Below are positions 47,137-58,891 of a DNA stretch of 64,000 nt, one piece after another (position 1 is the first letter of the stretch; each line of letters opens with the position of its first letter). The stretch is taken from positions 5,886-69,885 of the forward strand of contig NZ_JACBJI010000008.1 in NCBI RefSeq assembly GCF_013401995.1. Reading direction: 5' to 3'. Below the pieces are notes generated by a model. It did no database searches, was not told the origin of the DNA, and was given only the letters and a program-made list of their open reading frames with translations. Source of the DNA: Flavobacterium agri. Lineage in GTDB: Bacteria; Bacteroidota; Bacteroidia; Flavobacteriales; Flavobacteriaceae. The position numbers and the translations under genes are program-made.

Positions 47137-48075
47137 ATGGAACTACATAAAAGGACAGAATATGACATTGCATTCATCGAGTTGTTAATAGCTAACGAAA
47201 TTGAAGAGAGCGTAAGCATTGAATTTAAAGCAGCGGGCGCACTTGGAAAGTCAGATGGAAAAAAAGACGAAATGACTAAAGATGTCGCTGCCTTTGCTAA
47301 TGCAAATGGCGGAATAATCATTTATGGAATCTCCGAGATTAATCATAAGGCAGATTCTAAGTCTTATATTAATGGTAACATTTTTACAAAAGAATGGATC
47401 GAACAAATACTTAACTCAGGTATTCAGCGGCCAATTCCTGATATGAAGATTTTTCCAATCCGAGAAGGTGGTGACTTAGAGAAAACGATATACGTAGTGC
47501 AAATTCCAGAAAGTTTAGACGCTCCGCATATTTCTAGAGATAAACGATTTTACAGGCGACACAATTTTGAATCGCTCAAAATGGAAGAATATGAAATCAG
47601 ACAACTTTATGGAAGAACGTCAAAATCGATATTAGAAATTGCTGGATATAGGATTAAATATAATGGAATTAAGAACAAAAAAGTTGAATTCGAAATTGTC
47701 ATTAGCATAATCAACTCTGGTGAAAGAGCCGAAAAGGAATATAAAACAAATTTATATTTCTGCGATTACAAGTGTAATTTTCAAACTAGGTGGAAAGATT
47801 ACAGCCTAAACTATCAATCTACAAAACTTGAAGATCGAAGAGCAAAAATTACCGCGCCAAGTCATTCAGCAATATACCCTAGCGAAAGAATAGATTCTCT
47901 CATTGTTGAATTGTTGGTGGATGTTGATGATGTAGAGGTGTTGTTGGAAAGTTTAAAGTTAGAGTGTATTTTATATTATCCTAATGGTGAAGATTTTCTA
48001 GATATAAATGATTTAGACCAATACTATAAACAAATTGCAGACGAAGTTGAAAAAGATTGGTCGCGTAATTTTTGA
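47137..48075 (+). CDS. AlbA_2 / Schlafen-like DNA-binding protein
   Basis: 312 residues from ATG 47137 (MELHKRTEYDIAFIELLI); an upstream ATG at 47080 adds a hydrophobic stretch that does not fit the family. Residues about 20-165 are the AlbA_2/Schlafen-AlbA domain: ESVSIEFKAAGALGKSDGKKDE, MTKDVAAFANANGGIIIYGI, then DKRFYRRHNFESLKMEEYEI. The rest is beta-rich and unrecognised. Base composition is much more AT-rich than in its neighbours (compare trmD), a sign of recent acquisition. Proteins with this domain occur as transcription regulators and in phage defence; the role here is unknown. Confidence 0.75.
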   Translation: MELHKRTEYDIAFIELLIANEIEESVSIEFKAAGALGKSDGKKDEMTKDVAAFANANGGIIIYGISEINHKADSKSYINGNIFTKEWIEQILNSGIQRPIPDMKIFPIREGGDLEKTIYVVQIPESLDAPHISRDKRFYRRHNFESLKMEEYEIRQLYGRTSKSILEIAGYRIKYNGIKNKKVEFEIVISIINSGERAEKEYKTNLYFCDYKCNFQTRWKDYSLNYQSTKLEDRRAKITAPSHSAIYPSERIDSLIVELLVDVDDVEVLLESLKLECILYYPNGEDFLDINDLDQYYKQIADEVEKDWSRNF

Positions 48076-48220
48076 TATGACCAAGAGTACAAAGCCGTTC
48101 ACAACTGGACAATAACGGTCAGATTACATCCAAATTTAATGATTGCTGCTTTTCCGAAGTAAAAGACGCAGTTGAAATCATCAAACAACGATGTTTATTG
48201 GCAGGTAAGCGAACGTATTT

Positions 48221-48251
48221 TTTGAACTTCAGAACTTCCACCGTAATTTTG
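48221..48251 (+). promoter_or_regulatory. Promoter of trmD
   Basis: TTTG at 48221-48224 and TAATTTTG at 48244-48251, spaced 19 bp, match the Bacteroidota sigma-70 consensus TTTG-N19-TAnnTTTG. The ATG follows 27 bp later. Confidence 0.75.
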
Positions 48252-48278
48252 CGCCGACTTTACGACTAAATCGACATC

Positions 48279-48956
48279 ATGAGAATTGACATCATCACCG
48301 TATTACCCGATCTGCTGCGCTCGCCGTTTGAAGGTTCCATAATGAAACGCGCAATCGAAAAAGGTTTGGTAGAGGTGCATTTCCACAATCTTCGCGACTA
48401 TACCAAACAGAAACAGAAAAGCGTCGATGACTACCAATTCGGAGGCGGTGCCGGCATGGTCATGATGATACAGCCGATAGACGACTGTATCGCGCATCTG
48501 AAGTCCGAGCGCCAATACGATGAGATCATCTACATGACGCCAGACGGGGAAACCCTGAACCAGCAAATGGCCAACCGCATGTCGTCTTATGAGAACATCA
48601 TCATTTTATGCGGTCATTATAAAGGTGTCGATCAACGCGTGCGCGACCAGTTCATAACCAAGGAGATTTCGATCGGCGATTATGTGTTGAGCGGGGGTGA
48701 ACTTGGTGCTTTGGTATTGTCCGATGCGTTGATACGCCTGATTCCAGGAGTACTTTCGGACGAAACGTCTGCATTGACCGACAGTTTCCAGGACAACTTA
48801 CTCGCGCCTCCGGTCTATACGCGCCCCGCCGACTACAACGGATGGAAAGTTCCCGACGTGCTTTTAAGCGGTCACGCCGCCAAAATCGAAAAATGGCGCG
48901 AGGACATGGCGTATGAGCATACGAAGAACAGACGTCCGGATTTACTGGACAAATAG
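48279..48956 (+). CDS. trmD: tRNA (guanine37-N1)-methyltransferase
   Basis: 225 residues. [21 protein letters not shown] at the start and [32 protein letters not shown] and [21 protein letters not shown] form the SPOUT trefoil knot that binds S-adenosylmethionine. TrmD methylates G37 next to the anticodon and prevents frameshifting. rplS follows 142 bp downstream with its own promoter, the usual pairing. Confidence 0.97.
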   Translation: MRIDIITVLPDLLRSPFEGSIMKRAIEKGLVEVHFHNLRDYTKQKQKSVDDYQFGGGAGMVMMIQPIDDCIAHLKSERQYDEIIYMTPDGETLNQQMANRMSSYENIIILCGHYKGVDQRVRDQFITKEISIGDYVLSGGELGALVLSDALIRLIPGVLSDETSALTDSFQDNLLAPPVYTRPADYNGWKVPDVLLSGHAAKIEKWREDMAYEHTKNRRPDLLDK

Positions 48957-48995
48957 TCCTGAGTCATAGAACACTAAAGTTTTTACACTTAAAAC

Positions 48996-49025
48996 TTTGC
49001 ACTTCACACTTTTTTTCTACCTTTG
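48996..49025 (+). promoter_or_regulatory. Promoter of rplS
   Basis: TTTG at 48996-48999 and TACCTTTG at 49018-49025, spaced 18 bp, lie 73 bp before the rplS ATG, leaving a leader long enough for regulation. Confidence 0.7.
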
Positions 49026-49098
49026 CGCCCACATTGACCCAACCTCTGACGAAGTCCGTGAACGTTGCGTTGATTTTCAACATTTTAAAATTTAAATC

Positions 49099-49458
49099 AT
49101 GGCAGATTTAATGAAATTCGTTAACGAGGAGTTCGTAGCGAAAAAAGACTTCCCGGAGTTTGGAGCCGGAGACACCATCACGGTTTATTACGAAATCAAA
49201 GAAGGTGAAAAAACCCGTACGCAGTTTTTCAAGGGCGTTGTGATCCAACGTAGAGGTTCTGGTGTTACAGAAACTTTTACTATCCGCAAAATGTCTGGTT
49301 CTGTAGGCGTTGAGCGTATCTTCCCGGTAAATCTTCCGGCATTGCAAAAAATCGAAATCAACAAGAAAGGTCACGTTCGTCGTGCCCGTATCTTCTACTT
49401 CCGCGAACTTACCGGTAAGAAAGCGAAAATCAAAGAAGAGAAAAGACAAAGAGCTTAA
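49099..49458 (+). CDS. rplS: Large-subunit ribosomal protein bL19
   Basis: 119 residues. FPEFGAGDTITVYYEIKEGEKTRTQFFKG, then RRGSGVTETFTIRKMSG and GVERIFPVNLPALQKIEINKKGHVRRARIFYFRELTGKKAKIKE are the complete L19 sequence. It sits at the 30S-50S interface. It ends in a strong hairpin terminator. Confidence 0.98.
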   Translation: MADLMKFVNEEFVAKKDFPEFGAGDTITVYYEIKEGEKTRTQFFKGVVIQRRGSGVTETFTIRKMSGSVGVERIFPVNLPALQKIEINKKGHVRRARIFYFRELTGKKAKIKEEKRQRA

Positions 49459-49476
49459 TTCTTGTTTTGAATATAG

Positions 49477-49507
49477 AAGCCTCGGAATTTCCGGGGCTTT
49501 TTTTATG
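49477..49507 (+). terminator. Intrinsic terminator of rplS
   Basis: The 10 bp stem AAGCCTCGGA/TCCGGGGCTT (one T-G pair) has loop ATT, then seven to eight T. Confidence 0.85.
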
Positions 49508-49690
49508 CTTTTTTGGGCGTTGCGCCGGATCGGATTTCCGTTTCACATCAAGACCTTGCCGGCGCCGGGCTATCCGCTATATCTTTTGCGCTGCGCAGCA
49601 AAAGGATGCCGCTTCAAATGCATCGCATTCACCGAACACCTATAAAAATAAAATCTCGTGAGGTAATCCCTAACGCGCGCATAGTTTCAA
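49508..49690. repeat. Interspersed Flavobacterium-type intergenic element (candidate)
   Basis: This is the main content of the 370-450 bp gap before icd. It begins GGGCGTTGCGCCGGATCGG, continues CCGGGCTATCCGC, then CTTTTGC-GCTGCGCA-GCAAAAG (7 bp stem, 8 nt loop) at about 49587-49608, GGATGCCGCTTC, and ends near AATCCCTAACGCGCGC at 49663-49678. The order GGGCGTT...GGGCTATCCGC...hairpin...CCGCTTC...CCCTAACG recalls a dispersed non-coding element seen in flavobacterial genomes. No protein frame here is convincing. Confidence 0.45.
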
Positions 49691-49723
49691 AGAAAACGTA
49701 TGTTTCTCGAACAAGCTAGGTAG

Positions 49724-52129
<2,406 letters not shown>

Positions 52130-52146
52130 ATCTTAAAATTTTTATA

Positions 52147-52170
52147 AAAGGCTGTCTACGGACGGCCTTT
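52147..52170 (+). terminator. Intrinsic terminator of icd
   Basis: Ten-bp stem AAAGGCTGTC/GACGGCCTTT with loop TACG followed by T residues. Confidence 0.85.
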
Positions 52171-52273
52171 TTTGTTTTCACCGATACTAAACATCAACGC
52201 TGTACGTTTCCCCTTACATCCGAAGCATATCCTAATGATGGGAATGCGAGGAAAAACCAATCAATCATCAATC

Positions 52274-54649
52274 ATGAAACGAAACTTTACGCTGTGGGTT
52301 CTCGGGTTCTTCATCATGCTCTGTCATGACGCTTTCGCCCAGCAATTCACGATTTCGGGAACCATTTCCGACCAGAACACCAACGAGACGCTTATCGGCG
52401 CGAGCATTTTTATCGTCGAGACCAAAACGGCGGTGCTTGCCAATGAGTACGGATTTTATTCGGTGACACTTCCCAAAGGTACCTACACTTTAAAAATCAG
52501 CTATTTAGGATTCGTCGATTTTTCCGAAACCGTAATCCTCGACCAAAACATCCGAAAAAATGTCGCGATGTCGGGTTCCAGCCAGCAACTCAACGAAGTC
52601 ATCGTAGATTCGAACACACCTCGCGCCAACATCCGCAAGCCCGAAATGAGCGTTAACAAGCTCACCGTGGCCGAAATCAAGAAAATGCCTGTCGTGATGG
52701 GCGAAGTCGATGTACTCAAATCGATTTTACAGCTTCCCGGCGTGACCAATGCAGGCGAAGGCTCATCTGGTTTTAATGTGCGAGGCGGTGCCGCCGACCA
52801 AAACCTCATCTTGCTCGACGAGGCCACGATGTACAACTCTTCCCACCTTTTCGGATTTTTCTCGGTGTTCAATGCCGATGCGATCAAGGACCTCAAATTA
52901 TACAAAGGCGGAATCCCGGCCCGTTTCGGCGGACGCGTCTCGTCTGTGCTCGACATTTACCAAAAAGAAGGCAACAACAAGGAATTCCATGCGAGTGGCG
53001 GAATTGGCGTAATTTCAAGCCGACTGCTCGCCGAAGGACCGATCGTCAAGGAAAAAGGATCGTTTTTGGTCGCCGGACGCGCGTCGTATGCGCATTTGTT
53101 CCTCAAACTCGCCGACAACGAAAACTCGGCTTACTTTTACGACCTCAACACGAAATTGAGTTATGCGCTCAACGACAACAACAAATTGTTTCTTTCGGGA
53201 TATTTCGGACGCGACAATTTCAAGATCAACGAAAGTTTCCGCAACACGTATGGAAATTCCGTACTCAATTTGAGATGGAATCACCTGTTTTCCGAAAAAC
53301 TGTTTTCGAATCTTTCGATGATCTATAGCGATTATTACTACGGATTGGAACTCGAATACATCGGTTTCAACTGGGATTCGGGCATCAAGAACTTCAACTT
53401 CAAATACGATTTCAAGCATTACCTGACCAACGACCTTAAGCTTTTCTACGGCTTGAACGCGATTTATTACGATTTCAATCCCGGCGAGATTACGCCTTTG
53501 GGTGAAGATTCGGCCATCAATCCGAAGCAACTCGAAAAGAAATACGCCGTCGAACCCGCGTTGTACATCGAGGCCGAGCAATCTTTGGGCAAACGCGTCA
53601 CGGTCAATTACGGGCTTCGTTACAGCCTTTTCTACCGCATGGGTTCGCAAATCATGAACGTGTATGCCGACAATCGCCCGGTAGTTTTCAACCAGGATTT
53701 AAAGATTTATGAAAAGGCCGACCCGATCGGTACGCGCTCTTACGGACGAGGCGAAACTATTGCCGATTTCAACAACCTCGAGCCGCGTGCTTCGGTCGCG
53801 TTCCAAATTGACGAAGACCAATCGGTGAAGGCGAGTTATAACCGCATGGCGCAATACCTGCACCTGATTTCGAACACCTCGTCTCCTACTCCGCTCGATG
53901 TCTGGACGCCAAGCGATCAATACCTCAAACCGCAATTGCTCGACCAATATGCGGTCGGATATTTCCGAAATTTCAGCAACGATGCGTATTCGCTTGAAGC
54001 GGAAGTATTCTACAAGACGATGAAAAACCGTGTCGATTATATAGACGGCGCCGATCTGATCGCCAACGAAGCCATAGAGCAAGTCGTGCTTCCCGGAAAA
54101 GCGCGCGCCTACGGACTTGAGGTTTTGTTGCGCAAAAATACCGGACGCCTCAACGGATGGATTTCGTATACCTTATCGCGCTCCGAACAGCAAACTCCGG
54201 GACGCGACGCTTCCGAACCCGGCATCAACAACGGCCAATGGTACAAAACGGGTTACGACAAACTGCATAATCTTGCGGTCACGGCTTCGTACGACTTGAA
54301 CAAAAAGTGGACATTAGGAGCGAATTTCGCACTCCAATCGGGGCAACCCGTCACCTATCCGAACGGTTATTACGAATACCAAGGCATACACATACCGAGT
54401 TACGGTTTGCGCAACGAGAACAGGCTTCCGGCCTATCATCATTTGGACGTTTCGGCCACCTATGTTCCGAAGCCCGACAAAAAGAAAGGTTGGCAAAGCG
54501 AGTGGGTTTTCAGCGTGTACAACTTGTATAACCGCATGAATTCCGCGTCTATTTCTTTCAGACAAAATGAGGATACAGGTCAGAATGAGGCCGTGCGACT
54601 CTCGATTTTCGGGATTATCCCAAGCGTTACTTACAACTTTAAATTCTAG
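52274..54649 (+). CDS. TonB-dependent outer-membrane receptor with carboxypeptidase-like N-terminal domain
   Basis: 792 residues from ATG 52274 (MKRNFTLWVLGFFIML), picked because it gives a clean signal peptide ending DAFAQQ. Residues about 25-110 are the CarboxypepD_reg-like domain (TISGTISDQNTNETLIGASIF). The plug follows (MPVVMGEVDVLKSILQLPGV, GFNVRGGAADQNLILLDEA), then the 22-strand barrel ending in VTYNFKF. It imports a ligand across the outer membrane with TonB energy. The next gene, DUF4249, starts 3 bp after its stop; that pairing is recurrent, though the substrate is unknown. Confidence 0.93.
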   Translation: MKRNFTLWVLGFFIMLCHDAFAQQFTISGTISDQNTNETLIGASIFIVETKTAVLANEYGFYSVTLPKGTYTLKISYLGFVDFSETVILDQNIRKNVAMSGSSQQLNEVIVDSNTPRANIRKPEMSVNKLTVAEIKKMPVVMGEVDVLKSILQLPGVTNAGEGSSGFNVRGGAADQNLILLDEATMYNSSHLFGFFSVFNADAIKDLKLYKGGIPARFGGRVSSVLDIYQKEGNNKEFHASGGIGVISSRLLAEGPIVKEKGSFLVAGRASYAHLFLKLADNENSAYFYDLNTKLSYALNDNNKLFLSGYFGRDNFKINESFRNTYGNSVLNLRWNHLFSEKLFSNLSMIYSDYYYGLELEYIGFNWDSGIKNFNFKYDFKHYLTNDLKLFYGLNAIYYDFNPGEITPLGEDSAINPKQLEKKYAVEPALYIEAEQSLGKRVTVNYGLRYSLFYRMGSQIMNVYADNRPVVFNQDLKIYEKADPIGTRSYGRGETIADFNNLEPRASVAFQIDEDQSVKASYNRMAQYLHLISNTSSPTPLDVWTPSDQYLKPQLLDQYAVGYFRNFSNDAYSLEAEVFYKTMKNRVDYIDGADLIANEAIEQVVLPGKARAYGLEVLLRKNTGRLNGWISYTLSRSEQQTPGRDASEPGINNGQWYKTGYDKLHNLAVTASYDLNKKWTLGANFALQSGQPVTYPNGYYEYQGIHIPSYGLRNENRLPAYHHLDVSATYVPKPDKKKGWQSEWVFSVYNLYNRMNSASISFRQNEDTGQNEAVRLSIFGIIPSVTYNFKF

Positions 54650-54652
54650 GTC

Positions 54653-55468
54653 ATGAAAAAAATAAGCGCACTTTTTATGCTATTATCGGTCTTGTTTTAC
54701 GGATGCGAGGAAGTCGTCGAAGTAGACCTGAGTACCCAAAAACCAAGACTTGTCGTAGACGCCGCGATCGATTGGACAAAAGGCACCGACGGCAGCCAAC
54801 AAACCATCCGACTCACCACAACCGCTGCCTATTACGCCGACAATGTACCTGCCGTGACCGGAGCGACGGTTTTCGTGACCGACAGCAACGCACAGGTTTT
54901 CGACTTTATCGAAGACACGGGCACGGGCAACTACAATTGCACCAACTTCGCTCCCGTAATCGGGGCGACCTATATCTTGACCGTCATCTACGAAGGCCAG
55001 ACGTATACGGCTACCGAAACCATGATCGCCGTTCCTGAAATCACCGACATCCAGCAAGACAACGAAGGCGGATTTTTGGGCGAGGATATCGAAGTCCGTT
55101 TTTATTATCCCGATGATGCGGCATCCGAGAATTATTACCTCGAAGGATTCGATTCTTCGGTGCTTCCGTATCCTTCATACAGCGTGACTTCGGACGAATT
55201 CGTAAACGGCAACCTGTCGTTCGGGATTTTCAGCCATGAAGACCTCGAAGCCGGAGACGAGATCGGCATACGTTTGTACGGCATTTCGCAGCGTTATTTC
55301 GAATACATGGAAAAACTGCTCATGATCAGCGGCGGAAGCGGCGGTCCTTTCGGAACGGCTCCGGCAACCGTGCGCGGCAATCTCGTGAACCAGACCGACG
55401 AATCGAAGTATGCTTTGGGATATTTCCGTCTTTGCGAGGTAGACCGGACGCAGTTCACCATACAGTAA
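54653..55468 (+). CDS. DUF4249 lipoprotein partner of the TonB receptor
   Basis: 271 residues. The signal MKKISALFMLLSVLFYGC has a lipobox Cys at 18, followed directly by EEVVEVDL, the typical DUF4249 opening. PRLVVDAAIDWTKGTDGSQQTIRLTTTAAYY and later beta strands form the domain. By analogy with SusD-type partners it may cap the receptor on the outside, but this is not shown. Some DUF4249 proteins are longer; this one ends after GYFRLCEVDRTQF. Confidence 0.88.
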   Translation: MKKISALFMLLSVLFYGCEEVVEVDLSTQKPRLVVDAAIDWTKGTDGSQQTIRLTTTAAYYADNVPAVTGATVFVTDSNAQVFDFIEDTGTGNYNCTNFAPVIGATYILTVIYEGQTYTATETMIAVPEITDIQQDNEGGFLGEDIEVRFYYPDDAASENYYLEGFDSSVLPYPSYSVTSDEFVNGNLSFGIFSHEDLEAGDEIGIRLYGISQRYFEYMEKLLMISGGSGGPFGTAPATVRGNLVNQTDESKYALGYFRLCEVDRTQFTIQ

Positions 55469-55610
55469 GCCGATAAAATCCGTTAAAACGATTCCAAAAA
55501 AAAAGCCGATGGCCGAAACGGTTCAAAATTCCGCAAAAGTGGAGCGTATTCGGCGGTCGGCCATTGAAAACAGGCACAAAAAAAGTACCTTTCGGTTCTC
55601 TAAAAATCAC

Positions 55611-57491
55611 ATGTCTTTGAAACCGAACGTTTTCATTGCGCTTCTCTTATTGGTTTCCGTCAAGTCTTTTTCCCAGCTCGGATTTTGTACCGGAAGCAAA
55701 GGCGATCCCGTATTTACCGAAGATTTCGGAACCGGAACCGGATTTGGGCCCGCACTTCCCGCAGGTACGACCAATTACAATTTCGTATCGGGCGTTCCCA
55801 ACGACGGCGAATATACGCTGAGCAGCACCACGATGATGAACGGCAACTGGGTCAATCGCCAGGATCACACGCCATCGGACACGAACGGCAAAGCGTTTAT
55901 CGTGAACGCGAGTTTTACGGCCGGTGAATTCTATCGCCGTCAGGTTACCGGACTTTGCGTGAATACCACGTTCGAATTCTCGGCCTGGCTTATCAATGCT
56001 TACAATCCTTCGAGCAACGCTTGTGGCGGCTCTGGAATTCCGATCAACGTGAAGTTCCAGATTTGGGACCAGACCGAAACCCAGCTTTTGAAAGAAGGCG
56101 ACACAGGCAACATCAATGGTTCGGCCAACGCCGATTGGATGCAATACGGCATGACGTTCACGGTGCTTCCAGGCCAGACTTCGGTCGTACTCAAAATGCT
56201 CAACAATGGTGTCGGCGGCTGCGGAAACGATTTGGCCATAGACGATATCACGTTCCGTTCGTGCGGCGATCTGGCTTCGGTCACATCGGGAACAGCAGCG
56301 GTTGTCGAGGCTTGCAGCAACGAACTTCCGACGACGTTGAACCTTCAACTCAACATTTCAGGAAGCGGCACGCACGTTTTCCAATGGCAGTCGAGTCCCG
56401 ACGGCAATACCTGGACGGACATTGCAGGCGAAACGTCCCAAAATTATGCGACACCACCGTTGATGGCTTCGGGATATTATCGCGTGAAGATAGCAGAAGA
56501 CATCGCCAACATGAACAATGCGTATTGCTACACGCTTTCGGACAGTTTCCACTTTTTCGTACTTCCGCAACCGGCGGCTCCCGTTTTCATCGACGATGTC
56601 GAGTCTTGTAGCAACGATTCGGCAATTCCGCCTTTGACCGTGTCGGTTCCGGCCGGAATCACGGTCGATTGGTACGACGCTCCGAGCAGTGGTAATCTTT
56701 TGCAGTCGGCTTCGGCCAGTTATCAAACCAATATTGCGGGAACGTATTATGCCGAAGCCGTAAGCGGATCGTGTACAAGTCCTACGCGCACAGCGGTGAC
56801 GCTTTCACTTTATCCCTCGCCCGAATTTCCGGATATTCCGCCAGCGTTGGCCGAAATCTGCCAGGGAAACAGCACTATTCTCGACGCGGGCATGACGGGT
56901 GTAACGTACGACTGGCAACCCGGAGGCGAAACCACACAAACTATTTCGGTTACTCAATCGGGTATTTACACGCTGACGGTCACATCGCCAAACGGCTGTA
57001 CAGATTCGCAGCAATATGGCGTCATCGTACACGAAGCGCCCCAGATCGCATCGGTAAACAACCAAGGTTCGACGGTTACGGTAACGACGGTGAACACGGG
57101 TAATTTCGAGTATTCGCTCGATCAGTTCTCTTGGCAGTTCTCGAACGTATTCCATGATGTGGAAGGCGGCCTGATCACCGTTTACGTACGCGACATCTAC
57201 AATTGCGGAAGCGACGACATGCAGTATCTGCTGATTGTCCCGCCGACTTTTTTCACTCCGAACGGCGATAACGTACACGACGTATTTACGATAAAAGGCA
57301 TCGAATTCACGACCCGATCCAAAGTCGCGATTTTTGACCGATACGGCAAATTCATCAAAATGCTCACCCCGTCGGACACGTATTGGGATGGCACGTTAAA
57401 CGGGAAGCAGCTTCCGTCTACCGATTACTGGTACAGAGGTGCGTTCGACGACGGAAAAGAAATCCGCGGGCATTTTTCTCTTAAAAGATGA
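55611..57491 (+). CDS. Secreted protein with gliding-motility-associated (T9SS type B) C-terminal domain
   Basis: 626 residues from ATG 55611 (MSLKPNVFIALLLLVSVKSFSQ), preceded by a TACCTTTC box at 55586-55593, rather than from the ATG at 55509, which would hide the signal peptide. The N-terminal module has FVSGVPNDGEYTLSST and a jelly-roll ending in GGCGNDLAIDDITFRSCG. Two Ig-like modules follow. The end (PPTFFTPNGDNVHDVFTIKG, KVAIFDRYGKFIKML) is the CHU_C surface-attachment domain. Adhesin or matrix protein; it lies 143 bp after DUF4249 and may belong to the same cluster. Confidence 0.9.
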   Translation: MSLKPNVFIALLLLVSVKSFSQLGFCTGSKGDPVFTEDFGTGTGFGPALPAGTTNYNFVSGVPNDGEYTLSSTTMMNGNWVNRQDHTPSDTNGKAFIVNASFTAGEFYRRQVTGLCVNTTFEFSAWLINAYNPSSNACGGSGIPINVKFQIWDQTETQLLKEGDTGNINGSANADWMQYGMTFTVLPGQTSVVLKMLNNGVGGCGNDLAIDDITFRSCGDLASVTSGTAAVVEACSNELPTTLNLQLNISGSGTHVFQWQSSPDGNTWTDIAGETSQNYATPPLMASGYYRVKIAEDIANMNNAYCYTLSDSFHFFVLPQPAAPVFIDDVESCSNDSAIPPLTVSVPAGITVDWYDAPSSGNLLQSASASYQTNIAGTYYAEAVSGSCTSPTRTAVTLSLYPSPEFPDIPPALAEICQGNSTILDAGMTGVTYDWQPGGETTQTISVTQSGIYTLTVTSPNGCTDSQQYGVIVHEAPQIASVNNQGSTVTVTTVNTGNFEYSLDQFSWQFSNVFHDVEGGLITVYVRDIYNCGSDDMQYLLIVPPTFFTPNGDNVHDVFTIKGIEFTTRSKVAIFDRYGKFIKMLTPSDTYWDGTLNGKQLPSTDYWYRGAFDDGKEIRGHFSLKR

Positions 57492-57568
57492 GTTATTCCT
57501 TATCGGTATTATTTATTTTTATGCGAAACTGCCCAAATCACAATAAAAAATAAAGAATAAAAATAAGA

Positions 57569-58231
57569 ATGTCCTCCCACCACATAGTCCGAGACGACCA
57601 GGAACCAGCGCTTATCATCGCCAATGGCGAAGCCTGCTCGATGGAACTTTTGAACCAATTGCTCGAATGGTCGCCTTTGGTGATCGTACTCGATTCGGCA
57701 ATGGACCGCGTCTCGCCTTTGGGTATTAAAGTCGATGTGTTGTTAGGTGATTTTGATAGAGGTTTCGATCCCGTGATCCACAAGGATTACCAATATCCGC
57801 TCGAAATCGTGCATACGCCCGACCAGGAAAAAACCGACCTTGAAAAAGCGTTCGATTACCTGGTAGAAAGGAAAATCCCGGCCGTGAATGTGGTTTGGGC
57901 CACCGGAAAACGCGCCGACCATACGCTTGCGAACGTCACGAGCATCGTACGGTTCAATCACAAGATTAAAATCGTCATCCTCGACGATTATTCGAAGATT
58001 TTCAGGTTGCCCGAAAAATTCGAGAAATGGTATACGAAAGATTCCATCATTTCGCTTATGCCTGTCGGAAAAGTAGGCGGAATCTCATCGCAAAACCTGC
58101 TTTACGAACTCAACGACGACGAATTGACGCTTGGTTACCGAATCGGAAGCAGCAATGCCGTACGCGAAGACGGACTCGTAACAATAACCTATAAAACCGG
58201 CGACCTACTCATGATGGAATGCCACGACTGA
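57569..58231 (+). CDS. Thiamine pyrophosphokinase
   Basis: 220 residues, cytoplasmic. LDSAMDRV and VDVLLGDFDRG at 56-65 give the ATP/Mg site. TPDQEKTDLEKAFDYL at 83-98 holds the conserved DxxKTD. WATGKRADHTLANVTSI contains the GRxDH-type thiamine loop. It makes thiamine diphosphate from thiamine and ATP. It is followed by the Nudix gene with a single base between stop and start, so the two share an mRNA. Confidence 0.9.
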   Translation: MSSHHIVRDDQEPALIIANGEACSMELLNQLLEWSPLVIVLDSAMDRVSPLGIKVDVLLGDFDRGFDPVIHKDYQYPLEIVHTPDQEKTDLEKAFDYLVERKIPAVNVVWATGKRADHTLANVTSIVRFNHKIKIVILDDYSKIFRLPEKFEKWYTKDSIISLMPVGKVGGISSQNLLYELNDDELTLGYRIGSSNAVREDGLVTITYKTGDLLMMECHD

Positions 58232-58232
58232 T

Positions 58233-58817
58233 ATGGAAAACCCGAAAATAAACATACGCGAGACCACATTGTTGTCCGACAACCATTACCTGTTGCAAAA
58301 GGTCACGTTCGATTATACGACCGAAAAAGGCACCGACACCCAAACACGCGAAGTCTACGATCGCGGCAACGGCGCAACGGTATTGCTGTACAACAGAGAA
58401 TACGGGAACGTCGTGTTGATCCGCCAATTCCGGCTTCCGACCTATCTCAACAAAAACGAAACGGGCATGATGATCGAAGCCTGCGCCGGATTGATCGAAG
58501 AAGCCGACCCGGCCGAAACGGTGCGCCGTGAAGCCATCGAAGAAACCGGCTACCACATTTCCAAAGTCGAAAAAGCGTTCGCGGCCTATATGTCGCCCGG
58601 AGCCGTAACCGAAATCCTGCATTGTTTCGTAGCCGAATACACCAAAGACATGAAACTCAGCGAAGGCGGCGGTTTGGCAACCGAGCACGAGAACATCCAA
58701 ATTCTTGAAATGCCGTTCAAACAGGCATTGGAAATGGTAAAAAGCGGTGAAATCTCGGATGCGAAAACCATTATGTTGCTGCAATACGCCCAAATCAACA
58801 AACTGCTGGAAATCTAA
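58233..58817 (+). CDS. nudK: Nudix hydrolase, GDP-mannose pyrophosphatase (NudK) type
   Basis: 194 residues. Nudix box at about 86-108: G-LIEEADPAETV-REAIEETGY, the full GX5EX7REUXEEXGU pattern. The N-terminal strands (HYLLQKVTFDYTTEKGTDTQ, then REVYDRGNGATVLLYN) and VVLIRQFRLPTYLN match the ADP-ribose/GDP-mannose subgroup. It hydrolyses a nucleoside-diphosphate sugar to sugar phosphate and nucleotide with Mg2+. The exact substrate is a family-level guess. Confidence 0.88.
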   Translation: MENPKINIRETTLLSDNHYLLQKVTFDYTTEKGTDTQTREVYDRGNGATVLLYNREYGNVVLIRQFRLPTYLNKNETGMMIEACAGLIEEADPAETVRREAIEETGYHISKVEKAFAAYMSPGAVTEILHCFVAEYTKDMKLSEGGGLATEHENIQILEMPFKQALEMVKSGEISDAKTIMLLQYAQINKLLEI

Positions 58818-58891
58818 TTCCCAACGAAAACAAAATGACATAGTGCCCGAACGAAGGAATAATTATCTTTGTTTTCCTTGATCATACCGCT

